Assembly: GCA_009787945.1 (NCBI GenBank)
Contig: WQSI01000005.1
Span: 1-22,856, forward strand
DNA length: 22,856 bases
DNA from: Defluviitaleaceae bacterium
GTDB taxonomy: Bacteria; Bacillota; Clostridia; Lachnospirales; WRAX01
Direction: 5' to 3'
Shown piece by piece: positions 1-7,793 of the stretch (position 1 is its first letter; each line of letters starts with the position of its first letter). The translations under genes and the position numbers were made by a program. Under the pieces are notes generated by a model, which saw only the letters and a program-made list of their open reading frames with translations, was not told where the DNA came from and did no database searches.

Positions 1-932
1 ATAGGGCAAACGTGGAGTATAACTTCCGAAAATTGGGTGAAATGAATATTTCCATAGGTCGGCAAAGGGGTGTCAGGTACTGGGAAGAACGACATGCCCA
101 TCTCCAAATCCCTTGTGCCACTGGCTGGAAATTCGGCAGGTGTGCCATCTGGATAATTTGTAGAGCGAACAACATGAAAACCCTCTGGTAAACCGTAAGG
201 ACGATAAACAATACTTTCTGCAATGCGGATTATTTCCTCACGGGTTGCCCCATCAATTCTCGTGGAAATACTGTACTGTATGTCATCCATATTAAAAATT
301 ATTACGTTTCCTTCGATACCTATAAACGCAGGAAGCCCGTTAATTTCCAAATCTTCCACATCTCCACCGATGTTTAGGTGTTCCACAGGAGCTAAAATTT
401 CAATGTACAGAAAAGCATCACCGTATTTGTAAGTAATAGTTAAGCTGTAAAGGGTATTAGGAAAAGGTGAGGTAGAACCAAAACTATCAACAACGGCACT
501 GTAAAAAACAAAACGCTCTGGTATATAAGTTGGCAGTCGTATCGTCGTTACTGGGAAATTCATTAAGGCTTCCATCAAATCGTCATATCTGCCTTCCGTG
601 CCATTTGATGTTGTAAAATATCCATTTGTGGCAACTTGATGCTCTTGGTCTTGTGGTCTAATATTGTCGATAAATTGCCATCCAAAATACCCCCCAACAG
701 ACAATGCAGCAATAACCAAAAAACCAGCAATGGCATTGCCAAATTTCCGCCATTTATTTTCAGGGGCTTCCTCCTGTTTGTGGTAAGGCTCGCCATTAAC
801 ATATAGTTTAGGTTTTATAACTTCTGCCTCTTCAGCCTTAATTTTTAATTGCGACAGGCGGGCTTCTTTATTTGCTGCCTGAGCTGAAAAATCTATTTGT
901 TTGATTTTTTCTATAAAGTCCTTGTTATCCAT
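1..932 (-). CDS. Anti-sigma-factor-like single-pass membrane protein (partial, C-terminus beyond the left edge)
   Basis: An open frame starts at the ATG at 932 (minus strand) and runs off the left edge with no stop, giving about 310 residues. The N-terminal 60 residues are charged and probably cytoplasmic. One hydrophobic segment covers about residues 64-88. The rest is a soluble, probably extracellular domain with two similar phrases, TYIPERF and YGLPEGF, typical of DUF4367-like sensory domains. The start is fixed by an AAGGAGG that follows directly on the stop codon of the sigma factor gene, 12 bp upstream, so the two are co-transcribed. I infer that it binds and inhibits the adjacent sigma factor at the membrane, as is usual for such pairs. 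I see no zinc-binding HxxxCxxC anti-sigma motif. The role rests on gene order and topology. Confidence 0.72.
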   Translation of the reverse strand, partial: MDNKDFIEKIKQIDFSAQAANKEARLSQLKIKAEEAEVIKPKLYVNGEPYHKQEEAPENKWRKFGNAIAGFLVIAALSVGGYFGWQFIDNIRPQDQEHQVATNGYFTTSNGTEGRYDDLMEALMNFPVTTIRLPTYIPERFVFYSAVVDSFGSTSPFPNTLYSLTITYKYGDAFLYIEILAPVEHLNIGGDVEDLEINGLPAFIGIEGNVIIFNMDDIQYSISTRIDGATREEIIRIAESIVYRPYGLPEGFHVVRSTNYPDGTPAEFPASGTRDLEMGMSFFPVPDTPLPTYGNIHFTQFSEVILHVCP

Positions 933-944
933 TTTTGTCCTCCT

Positions 945-1448
945 TTACAAGTTCTGGGCTTCCAGTTCGGCACGCAACTTTTTTAATGCTCTGTGGGTGA
1001 TAATGCGCACATTCGCGCTTGTTTTTCCCATAATACGTGCAATTTCATCATACTTTAAATCAGTGGCAAACCGCAGGGATAAAATTTGCCTTTCTTTTGG
1101 TTTTAACCTATCCATTGCCACCATTAAATCCCTGTTTTCTTCATCTAAAAGCAAAATTTCGTCAGGGCTTTTGTCAGAAGATGGAAAGTCCATCACATCA
1201 TCCAGCCCTTGATGTTTTCGGCGGGCGTTTTTACGCAAATAGTCCGTAACGGTGTTTTTGGCAATAGTTATCAACCAAGGTTCGACGGGTTTTGCGGGGT
1301 TGTAACGCTCCCAATTGGTAATGGCTTTTTCAAAAACAGTATGGGTAAGCTCCTCCACGTCATAATGGTTGTTAATGCGAAAGGCAATATAATTGTAAAT
1401 ATTTTTATGGTATTTTCTGTAAATAGCGTCTAAAGTGCTGGTATTCAT
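945..1448 (-). CDS. ECF-type RNA polymerase sigma factor (sigma-70 family)
   Basis: A protein of 167 residues with the two-domain ECF layout. Region 2 covers about residues 8-75 and includes the DVEELTHTVFEKA and PWLITIAKNTVTDYLRK stretches. A short acidic linker follows, then region 4 (about 110-160) with the helix-turn-helix LKPKERQILSLRFATDLKYD...IARIMGKTSANV. The length is normal for the family. The ATG at 1448 follows a G-rich Shine-Dalgarno (GGGGGGAG). It is the first gene of a two-gene unit with the anti-sigma-like gene and is read away from the origin. ECF factors redirect RNA polymerase to stress or envelope regulons; the regulon cannot be told from this window. I found no convincing autoregulatory ECF promoter with a correct -35/-10 spacing upstream. 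Confidence 0.9.
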   Translation of the reverse strand: MNTSTLDAIYRKYHKNIYNYIAFRINNHYDVEELTHTVFEKAITNWERYNPAKPVEPWLITIAKNTVTDYLRKNARRKHQGLDDVMDFPSSDKSPDEILLLDEENRDLMVAMDRLKPKERQILSLRFATDLKYDEIARIMGKTSANVRIITHRALKKLRAELEAQNL

Positions 1449-1512
1449 AGCTCCCCCCTCTATATAAATGACGTTCTATACAAGTGAATACGAGTTGCTG
1501 TAAATTTTGTTA

Positions 1513-1545
1513 CAAAAAACCCTACTAAAAATTTTAGTAGGGTTT
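1513..1545 (-). terminator. Intrinsic terminator of tRNA-Thr
   Basis: A perfect 13-bp inverted repeat (1518-1530 with 1532-1544, arms AACCCTACTAAAA and its complement) around a single central base. On the minus strand it is followed by a run of U (AAAAAA on the plus strand at 1514-1519). It lies directly 3' of the tRNA. Confidence 0.8.
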
Positions 1546-1552
1546 AATTTTA

Positions 1553-1626
1553 TGCTGGTACCGAGATTCGAACTCGGGAGCCTCTCCGTTACCAACGGAG
1601 CGCTCTACCGACTGAGCTATACCAGC
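1553..1626 (-). tRNA. tRNA-Thr (anticodon GGU)
   Basis: On the minus strand the sequence folds into a full cloverleaf. The acceptor stem is GCTGGTA/TACCAGC. The D-arm is GCTC...GAGC. The anticodon stem CTCCG/CGGAG carries the loop TTGGTAA, so the anticodon is GGT. The T-arm is CCGAG-TTCGAAT-CTCGG, with a discriminator A. CCA is not encoded. The gene lies between the sigma factor and the origin and has its own promoter and terminator. Confidence 0.96.
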
Positions 1627-1645
1627 GAAATTTCCAACAAAAGAT

Positions 1646-1674
1646 ATTCTACCACGACAAAGACATTTTGTCAA
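1646..1674 (-). promoter_or_regulatory. Sigma-A promoter of tRNA-Thr
   Basis: On the minus strand: -35 TTGACA (1669-1674), a 17-bp spacer, and -10 TAGAAT (1646-1651). The -10 ends 19 bp before the tRNA 5' end. Confidence 0.85.
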
Positions 1675-1733
1675 CACAAATTTTATAAATTTTTTATTTA
1701 ATTTATTTTAACCCTAATAGATGCGATTTCAAA

Positions 1734-1749
1734 AGTTCCACGTGAAACG
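1734..1749. other. parS centromere site (ParB/Spo0J binding)
   Basis: The near-palindrome AGTTCCACGTGAAACG matches the Bacillus-type parS consensus TGTTCCACGTGAAACA at 14 of 16 positions, with a perfect 14-base core (1735-1748). Its place about 200 bp from the DnaA-box cluster fits the known clustering of parS near oriC. It implies a ParABS (Soj/Spo0J) system, whose genes are not in this window. Confidence 0.85.
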
Positions 1750-1751
1750 AA

Positions 1752-1832
1752 TAGACCTGTTCTGAAACCTGCCCCCTTGATTTCGGCAAAAAGACCGAAA
1801 AGATGGTGAAATGAGGTTTCAAAACAGGTCTA
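1752..1832 (+). repeat. Palindromic TA-bounded element, copy 1 (81 bp, internally deleted)
   Basis: The ends are TAGACCTGTTCTGAAACCTG and GAGGTTTCAAAACAGGTCTA, near-perfect inverted repeats bounded by TA. Compared with the 164-bp copies it keeps the left arm and the right arm from TTTCGGCAAAAAGACC onward, but lacks the central hairpin (about 83 bp missing). It starts 2 bp after the parS site and ends 24 bp before the dnaA promoter. Confidence 0.85.
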
Positions 1833-1856
1833 ATTTTAAATAATATTAAAATACCC

Positions 1857-1885
1857 TTGAAAATTAATTGCCAATTTGGTATAAT
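1857..1885 (+). promoter_or_regulatory. Probable dnaA promoter (extended -10)
   Basis: -35 TTGAAA (1857-1862), 17-bp spacer, -10 TATAAT (1880-1885), preceded by TGG as an extended -10. The transcript would start near 1892 and run through the DnaA boxes, so DnaA bound there could repress its own gene. A small hairpin (AACCC...GGGTT, about 1899-1919) lies in the leader. Confidence 0.72.
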
Positions 1886-1929
1886 ATAAACCGTGATAAC
1901 CCTATAATTACAGGGGTTTGTTGATATGT

Positions 1930-2014
1930 TGTGGATAAGTATGTGAAAATTTACTAAAACCTTTTTACATAGGCTGTGGATAACGTGGATAACTTATCCA
2001 CAGTTTGTGGATAA
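1930..2014. other. oriC part 1: cluster of five DnaA boxes upstream of dnaA
   Basis: Boxes matching TTATCCACA: reverse orientation at 1930-1938, 1975-1983 and 2006-2014 (TGTGGATAA, perfect) and 1984-1992 (CGTGGATAA, one mismatch); forward orientation at 1994-2002 (perfect). Four of the five fall within 40 bp. This is the usual upstream box cluster of Gram-positive bipartite origins and probably also autoregulates dnaA. Confidence 0.92.
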
Positions 2015-2047
2015 GTTTATGAATAGTTTGAGGGGTGCAGTTTAAAA

Positions 2048-3448
2048 ATGGTAAATGTTTTTTCTGGCAACAATGCCTTGGTAATCAACACAGTTGAAAG
2101 TTATTGGGATTCGGTAACTTCTTATTTGCGTAAGGGGTCTTTAAATCCCGCGGTTTATTACTCTTGGGTAGCACCACTTACCCCTTACGACATGGATGAG
2201 GACAGTTTTACCCTTACCACAGGAAGCCAACATGTGAAAACAACCGTATACGAGAGATATATAGATAAAATTTCTGGGGCTTTTGGGGTTGTTTTTGGCA
2301 AAGAATATACAATTAATATTCTTTTAGAAAATGAAGTTGAAGAATTTGAGGCTAAAGGTAAGGGTGTCGTAGAGCAACCAAAACCAGTAGAAAATGCCCC
2401 AAGGCTTAAAAACACCACAAACACGGCAGGGCTAAGCACAAGGTTTATTTTTGACACTTTTGTTAGGGGTAAATGTAATGAATTTGCTTATGCTGCCAGC
2501 CAGTCTGTAGCAGAGGACCCAGGGGGGCGTTATAATCCCCTGTATATTTATGGTGATGTTGGTTTGGGTAAAACCCATTTAATGCATGCCATCGGCAACC
2601 ATGTGGTGATGAGCAATCCAGATGCGAAAATTTTATACACATCATCAGAAAATTTGGTAAACGAATTTGTTGGTGCAATTCGCCACAATAAAAATGAAAC
2701 ATTTCGGGAAAAATACCGAAATGTGGATGTTTTAATGGTGGACGACATTCAGTTTCTATCAGATAAAGACGGAACTCAAGAAGAGTTTTTCCACACCTTT
2801 AACGCCTTGCACAGCGACGGCAAGCAAATTGTTTTAACATCGGACAAGCCCCCAAGCGAACTTAAATCTATAGAGGACCGCTTGCGCTCCCGCTTTAACA
2901 GCGGCCTGTCTGTTGATATTTCTTTGCCTGATTTGGAAACCCGCACGGCAATTTTATGGCGCAAAGCAGAATCTGAAAGATTGCAGGTTGACAAAGAAAT
3001 TATTGACTTAATTGCAAAATACATACATTCTAATATCCGAGAGCTGGAAGGGGCTTTAAACTCCGTAACTGCCCGTTCCCGCCTAACAGGAACAAAATGC
3101 ACATTAGAATTTGCCATGTCTGCCCTTGAAGATATGATAAAACAGCATGAACAAAGGGAGATTAATGAGCAGTATATTCAAGAGGTGTGTGCAGGGTACT
3201 TCGGCATAACAACAGAAGAGATAAAGGGCAGCCGCCGTACAGCAGACTTGGTTCATGCCCGCCATGTTGCCATGTATATATGTAGAATGTTGGTGCAAAA
3301 ACCTTTAAAAACCATAGCTAAGGAATTTGGTGGTAGGGACCATTCTACAGTAAGCCATGCTGTGGATAAAATGGAAGCTAAAATTGAGAAAGATAAGAAA
3401 TTGAAAAAAGAAATTGATGATTTAGTTATAAAAATTAAAGGTGAATAA
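2048..3448 (+). CDS. dnaA: Chromosomal replication initiator protein DnaA
   Basis: A protein of 466 residues, the normal length. Domain I (about 1-90, helicase-loading and self-interaction) is followed by a short linker. The AAA+ domain III has Walker A GDVGLGKTH at 169-177 and Walker B/sensor DDIQF at 232-236. Domain IV carries the DnaA-box-binding signature GGRDHSTVSHAVDKM from residue 428. DnaA-ATP binds the boxes on either side of the gene, melts the origin and loads the replicative helicase. The ATG at 2048 follows AGGGGTG 10 bp upstream, a moderate Shine-Dalgarno. The gene is flanked by origin elements on both sides. A palindromic element lies 8 bp after the stop and separates dnaA from dnaN by about 410 bp. 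Confidence 0.98.
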   Translation: MVNVFSGNNALVINTVESYWDSVTSYLRKGSLNPAVYYSWVAPLTPYDMDEDSFTLTTGSQHVKTTVYERYIDKISGAFGVVFGKEYTINILLENEVEEFEAKGKGVVEQPKPVENAPRLKNTTNTAGLSTRFIFDTFVRGKCNEFAYAASQSVAEDPGGRYNPLYIYGDVGLGKTHLMHAIGNHVVMSNPDAKILYTSSENLVNEFVGAIRHNKNETFREKYRNVDVLMVDDIQFLSDKDGTQEEFFHTFNALHSDGKQIVLTSDKPPSELKSIEDRLRSRFNSGLSVDISLPDLETRTAILWRKAESERLQVDKEIIDLIAKYIHSNIRELEGALNSVTARSRLTGTKCTLEFAMSALEDMIKQHEQREINEQYIQEVCAGYFGITTEEIKGSRRTADLVHARHVAMYICRMLVQKPLKTIAKEFGGRDHSTVSHAVDKMEAKIEKDKKLKKEIDDLVIKIKGE

Positions 3449-3456
3449 TTTGAAAA

Positions 3457-3620
3457 TAGACCTGTTCTGAAACCTGCTTCCGTCATATTTTTGAGGATTT
3501 TTGCTGAAATGCAAGGGGGCAGGTTCCTCACATACCCATAGGTATGTGAGGGTTCTGACGCTGTAGCATTTCGGCAAAAAGACCAAAAAGATGATGGAAT
3601 GAGGTTTTAGAACAGGTCTA
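3457..3620 (+). repeat. Palindromic TA-bounded element, copy 2 (164 bp)
   Basis: TAGACCTG...CAGGTCTA with inverted terminal arms of about 20 bp. A central 11-bp perfect hairpin, CCTCACATACC-CATA-GGTATGTGAGG, lies near the middle. It sits between the dnaA stop and the unwinding region of the origin. Read on the minus strand, the frame used by copy 4 inside the transglutaminase gene is open through the whole element. There is no U-tract, so it is not an ordinary terminator. Confidence 0.9.
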
Positions 3621-3636
3621 ATAACTTGTTTAAAAT

Positions 3637-3820
3637 TGTGGATTATTTTTACAAGTTAAAAACATTGTGGAAACCGTGGAAAAATAACTGGATTATTTTA
3701 GATTTCCCACAAAGTATTTAATGTGGTTTAAGCCCTGTTTTATAATGTTTAAAAGGGTTTTGCACAAATCCACATTACCTACTACTGCTACTACTAAAAC
3801 AATTATATATATTTTATGTT
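3637..3820. other. oriC part 2: probable DNA-unwinding region with DnaA-trio repeats
   Basis: Between dnaA and dnaN lies a degenerate DnaA box (TGTGGATTA, 3637-3645). After it come several GTGGA/CCACA sites and a weak box AAATCCACA (3766-3774). Then follow six trinucleotides CTA CTA CTG CTA CTA CTA (3779-3796) and an AT-only run around 3801-3818. In Bacillus the basal unwinding system has the same order: box, TAG-type DnaA-trios on the strand DnaA stretches, then AT-rich DNA. A possible dnaN promoter (TATAAT at 3741-3746 with a poor -35) lies inside this region. The origin assignment is by pattern. Confidence 0.78.
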
Positions 3821-3861
3821 ATGCACAAGTGGCTCAATAATATCTTTAAGGAGGAAGAAAC

Positions 3862-4968
3862 GTGAAAATTATATGCGCTAAAAATTTGTTAGCTGATGGT
3901 CTTGGTATTGTATCGAAAGTAGCAAGTTCCAAGTCCACCATACCTATATTAGAATGTTGCCTTTTGGTAGCTGATGAAAATGGCTTGAAGTTAACAGCTA
4001 AAGATTCTGAAATGACCATTGCCACAGGTTCTATTGAAGGAGAGATTTTAGAATCTGGTGCTGTTGCCCTTGATATTAAGATTTTTGGTGATATTGTAAG
4101 AGGCTTGCCAGGACCAACCATAGAAATAACCTGTGATGATAAAAATTTGGTTGTGGTTAAGTCTGGCAAATCGGAATTTAAAATCCTTGGTATGAACGCG
4201 GAAGAGTTTCCTGATATGCCTGACGTGTCCAAGACACAAGCTTATAAAATATCCTCTTTGGTGCTTAAAAACATGATACGCCAAACGGTTTTTTCTGTGT
4301 CTTTAGATACCACAAAGCCTGTTTTGTGCGGTCAATTAATTGATATTAAAGATGAATTGTTCAGGCTTGTTGCGGTGGATGGTTTCCGCATATCTTTGCG
4401 CCAAAACCCTGTAGATGGTGAGGGTGACGCCAAGGTGGTTGTACCCAGCAAAACCATGAGCGAGGTTGGTAAACTTTTATCATCTGACGGAGATTCTAAT
4501 ACAAATTTTTATATTACTGATAAACATGTGCTTTTTGAGCTTGAAAACTGCACCGTTGTGTCCAGCTTAATTGAGGGCGAATTTATAAATTACGAAAATA
4601 TGTTTTCCCCTGAAGTTACCACCGAAATATCTGCCAACCGCATAGAAATGATGGAAAGTGTAGAGCGTGCCACCCTAATTTCCAAAGACAGCAAGAAAAA
4701 CCCTGTTCGCCTTAAAATTTCAGATTCTGTTATGGCTGTTACATCCAGCGGCGAGCTTGGAACATCCTTCGAGGAAATGGCTGTTATGCAAGATGGCCCA
4801 GAAATTGAAATTGCCTTTAACCCGCGGTATTTAACTGATGTTATGCGCACCTTGGAAGATGAGAAGATTACCATTTCCTTCTCATCCCCCCTTTCGCCCT
4901 GTATTATTAAGGTGGAGGACAGCGAAGATTACAAATATCTTGTATTGCCCCTAAGATTGCGAGGATAA
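3862..4968 (+). CDS. dnaN: DNA polymerase III beta subunit (sliding clamp)
   Basis: A protein of 368 residues, the usual length for the three-domain DnaN clamp. It starts MKIICAKNLLADGLGIVSK, the typical clamp N-terminus, and ends in the C-terminal tail YLVLPLRLRG, corresponding to the conserved hydrophobic partner-binding region and the final (M/L)P(M/L)R-type tail. The clamp encircles DNA and tethers polymerase III and repair factors. Translation starts at a GTG (3862), 7 bp after a perfect AAGGAGG (3848-3854). recF follows after 1 bp, so the two are coupled. Unlike many Firmicutes, there is no small S4-domain gene between dnaN and recF. Confidence 0.97.
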   Translation: MKIICAKNLLADGLGIVSKVASSKSTIPILECCLLVADENGLKLTAKDSEMTIATGSIEGEILESGAVALDIKIFGDIVRGLPGPTIEITCDDKNLVVVKSGKSEFKILGMNAEEFPDMPDVSKTQAYKISSLVLKNMIRQTVFSVSLDTTKPVLCGQLIDIKDELFRLVAVDGFRISLRQNPVDGEGDAKVVVPSKTMSEVGKLLSSDGDSNTNFYITDKHVLFELENCTVVSSLIEGEFINYENMFSPEVTTEISANRIEMMESVERATLISKDSKKNPVRLKISDSVMAVTSSGELGTSFEEMAVMQDGPEIEIAFNPRYLTDVMRTLEDEKITISFSSPLSPCIIKVEDSEDYKYLVLPLRLRG

Positions 4969-4969
4969 G

Positions 4970-6076
4970 ATGCATGTTAAGCGAGTTATCCTCAGCAATT
5001 TCCGTAATATAGCTACTGCTGACGTGGAGCTTGGCGGCGGCATTAATATAATGCATGGCGACAATGCCCAGGGCAAAACAAATTTTTTGGAAGCTGTCTA
5101 TTTTTCCTCTGTTGGGCGTTCTCATCGTGCAAGCCGTGATAGGGAATTGGTTAATATTGGAGAGAAAACCGCCTCTTCCACTGTATTTGTTGAGGGCGAA
5201 CATGGTGCAGATAAGATAGCCACAGAAATTGATAAAGATGGAAAGAAAATGTGGGTTAACGGGCTGCCCATTAAGCGTTTAGGGGAGCTTTTCGGGCATC
5301 TTTTATGCGTAATTTTTTCACCTGAAGATTTATCCCTAATCAAGGCGGGCCCTGGTCTTAGGCGGCGTTTTATGGATATGGAGCTTTGCCAGATGTACCC
5401 TGCCTATTATCATAATCTGCGGATGTATTATAAGGTGATGAAACAGCGCAACAACCTTTTGCGAGAAATTTACACAAATCCACGGTTGTCAGAAACCCTA
5501 GAAATTTGGGATGAGCAGCTGGTGGCTTACGGCAAACCTATAATCGCGGCGAGAAAGACCTTTGTTGCCCATTTATCCCAAATTGCTGATATAAACCAAA
5601 ATGAAATAACAGGCGGAGGGGAACGGCTGGAAATTATCTACAAAAACAACACTGAAGCAGATGTTTTTTTTGACAGGCTGGCTAAAAATCGCCACCATGA
5701 CATTCACCGCAAACATACATCCATAGGCATCCATAAAGATGATATGGATTTTAAAATAAACCAAAAGGACGGCAGACTTTTTGCTTCCCAAGGTCAGCAA
5801 CGCACAGCGGCACTGTCTATAAAATTGGCTCAGATTGATTTAATAAAAAAGGAGCGTGGCACAACCCCTGTTCTCTTACTGGATGACATTTTGTCAGAGC
5901 TTGACGGCAGCCGTCAAAAGTTTCTTATGGATAAAATTCATGGTTTGCAATCCATAATAACCCTTACAGGGGCAGAGGCTCATTTTAAAACTTACGCAAG
6001 CCATCCAGGCACAAAAATTTTTAATGTGGAAAAAGGTTTTGTAAATCCTACAAATGTTATTGACATTATAAGATAA
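4970..6076 (+). CDS. recF: DNA replication and repair protein RecF
   Basis: A protein of 368 residues with the ABC/SMC-like RecF layout. Walker A GDNAQGKTN lies at about residues 30-38. The signature region SQGQQRTAALSIKLAQ comes before Walker B TPVLLLDDILSELD near the C-terminus. RecF loads RecA on gapped DNA with RecO and RecR. The N-terminus MHVKRVILSNFRNI is the normal family start, and the ATG is 1 bp after the dnaN stop with a GAGG inside the end of dnaN. The 3' end contains the -35 of the next promoter. gyrB, often the next gene in Firmicutes, is absent here. Confidence 0.97.
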   Translation: MHVKRVILSNFRNIATADVELGGGINIMHGDNAQGKTNFLEAVYFSSVGRSHRASRDRELVNIGEKTASSTVFVEGEHGADKIATEIDKDGKKMWVNGLPIKRLGELFGHLLCVIFSPEDLSLIKAGPGLRRRFMDMELCQMYPAYYHNLRMYYKVMKQRNNLLREIYTNPRLSETLEIWDEQLVAYGKPIIAARKTFVAHLSQIADINQNEITGGGERLEIIYKNNTEADVFFDRLAKNRHHDIHRKHTSIGIHKDDMDFKINQKDGRLFASQGQQRTAALSIKLAQIDLIKKERGTTPVLLLDDILSELDGSRQKFLMDKIHGLQSIITLTGAEAHFKTYASHPGTKIFNVEKGFVNPTNVIDIIR

Positions 6077-6088
6077 ATGGTTTATAAT
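6060..6088 (+). promoter_or_regulatory. Perfect-consensus sigma-A promoter of the AhpF-like gene
   Basis: TTGACA (6060-6065), exactly 17 bp, then TATAAT (6083-6088). Both hexamers match consensus fully. The -35 lies in the last codons of recF. Transcription would start near 6095, just before the GGAGG ribosome-binding site (about 6107-6111). Confidence 0.85.
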
Positions 6089-6117
6089 TTTATTATTACT
6101 ATAATTGGAGGTATTTT

Positions 6118-7647
6118 ATGTTGCTAGACAAAGAAACGAGAGATGTGATTATTCCATACATGGACTATATCCAACAGCCTGTTGTTTTAAAGGTAAGCGT
6201 AGGCAAAGGCGAAGCTTCTGAAAATGTTTTATCCTTTGTTCAGGAAATTTCGGAGCTTTCTGATAAAATATCCTTTGAAAAAGCCACTTTAGCAAGAACA
6301 CCTAGCTTTGCCATCGACAAACAAGATGAAGTTAGCGGTGTTGTTTTTGCTGGGCTTCCTATGGGTCACGAACTTCCATCTTTTATAATGGCTCTTGCAC
6401 AGGTAAGCGGGCGCAAACCCAAACTTGATGACGAAATAATTGAACGGATAAAGAAAATTAATAGAAAGTTAGAATTTACATCTTATGTAAGTCTAACCTG
6501 CCACAACTGCCCTGATGTTGTACAAGCTCTTAATATGATGACCGTGCTTAACCCTAATATATCCCATACCATGGTAGAGGGCGGCAGTTTCCAAGATGAG
6601 GTTGAAGCAAAGCAGATTTTATCTGTGCCTATGGTTCACCTTAATGGTGAGGACTTTGGCGCAGGGCGCATGAGTATTGAAACCATATTATCAAAGCTTG
6701 GAGAAACTGCCGACACTAGCGCGCTAGACTCAAAAGAGCCTTATGATGTGTTGGTGGTTGGCGGCGGCCCTGCTGGGTCTGCTGCGGCTATATATGCTGC
6801 CAGGAAGGGCATACGCACAGGTATGTTGGCAGAAACCATGGGTGGACAAGTGATGGAAACCATGGGTATAGAAAATATTATCGGCACAAAGTACACCGAA
6901 GGCCCTAAGTTTATGGCGCAGGTGGAAGCCCATGTTAAAGAATATCCTGTGGATATAATAACCACGCAAAAAGCTGTAAAGCTTGATAGAAAAGAGCTTG
7001 TGGAGATTAGCTTGGAAAGCGGAGCAACTCTAAAATCAAAAACGGTTGTTTTAGCAACAGGGGCAAGATGGCGTGACATTGGCGTACCTGGCGAAGCCGA
7101 GTTTAAAAACAAAGGCATAGCTTACTGCCCTCACTGTGACGGCCCATTGTTTGCAGGCAAAGATGTTGTGGTCATTGGCGGAGGAAATTCTGGAGTAGAA
7201 GCCGCCATTGACTTGGCAGGGGTTGTAAACCACGTAACCGTTCTTGAATTTTTGCCAGAGCTAAAAGCCGATAAAGTGCTACAAGACCGTTTGCACAGTC
7301 TTAAAAATGCCACTGTTTTAACCAATGTGGAAACAAAGGAAATAACAGGCAACGGCAAAGTCGAAGGCCTTGTTTATGCTGACAGAGCAACAGGAGAGCA
7401 AACAACCATAAACACCCAAGGCGTTTTCATCCTAATCGGCTTAATGCCTAATACAGAATGGCTAAAAGGAACATTAGAGCTAACAAAAATGGGTGAAATT
7501 ATCGTGGACAAGCACGGCGCAACAAATATGACAGGTGTCTTTGCAGCGGGAGACTGCACAGACAGCGTTTATAAACAAATAGTCATATCCATAGGAAGCG
7601 GCGCAACAGCAGCTCTTGGTGCTTTTGATTATCTCATTAGAAATTGA
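6118..7647 (+). CDS. ahpF: AhpF-type NADH-dependent peroxiredoxin/thioredoxin reductase
   Basis: A protein of 509 residues, close to the usual AhpF length. The N-terminal tandem thioredoxin-like domain (about 1-200) carries a CHNC redox pair (Cys128, Cys131). The thioredoxin-reductase-like domain follows, with an FAD-binding GGGPAG at about 215, the active-site CPHC (Cys337, Cys340), an NAD(P)H-binding GGGNSG at about 354, and the C-terminal FAD motif TGVFAAGDC. AhpF passes electrons from NADH to the peroxiredoxin AhpC to remove peroxides. No ahpC lies beside it, so its partner may be encoded elsewhere. The gene has its own perfect-consensus promoter and ends in an intrinsic terminator, so it is a single-gene unit. 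A role as reductase of another thioredoxin-fold protein is possible. Confidence 0.92.
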   Translation: MLLDKETRDVIIPYMDYIQQPVVLKVSVGKGEASENVLSFVQEISELSDKISFEKATLARTPSFAIDKQDEVSGVVFAGLPMGHELPSFIMALAQVSGRKPKLDDEIIERIKKINRKLEFTSYVSLTCHNCPDVVQALNMMTVLNPNISHTMVEGGSFQDEVEAKQILSVPMVHLNGEDFGAGRMSIETILSKLGETADTSALDSKEPYDVLVVGGGPAGSAAAIYAARKGIRTGMLAETMGGQVMETMGIENIIGTKYTEGPKFMAQVEAHVKEYPVDIITTQKAVKLDRKELVEISLESGATLKSKTVVLATGARWRDIGVPGEAEFKNKGIAYCPHCDGPLFAGKDVVVIGGGNSGVEAAIDLAGVVNHVTVLEFLPELKADKVLQDRLHSLKNATVLTNVETKEITGNGKVEGLVYADRATGEQTTINTQGVFILIGLMPNTEWLKGTLELTKMGEIIVDKHGATNMTGVFAAGDCTDSVYKQIVISIGSGATAALGAFDYLIRN

Positions 7648-7669
7648 TAATCATTGTTATATTCAAAAT

Positions 7670-7710
7670 AAAAAACTGTTGTCAAATTTCTATATGATGA
7701 CAGTTTTTTA
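7670..7710 (+). terminator. Intrinsic terminator after ahpF
   Basis: The stem pairs ACTGTTGTCA (7675-7684) with TGATGACAGT (7695-7704), ten pairs including two G-U. Flanking A and T runs extend it and give the terminal TTTTTT. Confidence 0.82.
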
Positions 7711-7763
7711 TTTGAATTTTAATGTATATTTTTAAAAAATTCATTAAAATTCGCTAAAAACCG

Positions 7764-7793
7764 TTGACAAAAAACCGTTATAAGATATATAAT
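7764..7793 (+). promoter_or_regulatory. Promoter of the Panacea/membrane-protein pair, with a possible operator
   Basis: TTGACA (7764-7769), 18-bp spacer, TATAAT (7788-7793). An imperfect palindrome with outer arms AGATA/TATCT (7800-7819) covers the expected transcription start. It could be an autoregulatory operator, but this is tentative. The leader before the likely ATG at 7927 is about 125 nt; it contains no other gene I can support. Confidence 0.7.

Noticed and set aside
1460..1510. ECF-type autoregulatory promoter upstream of the sigma factor (AAC...CGTC)
   Set aside because: The elements are visible on the minus strand but the spacing is about 20 bp, too long for a confident call.
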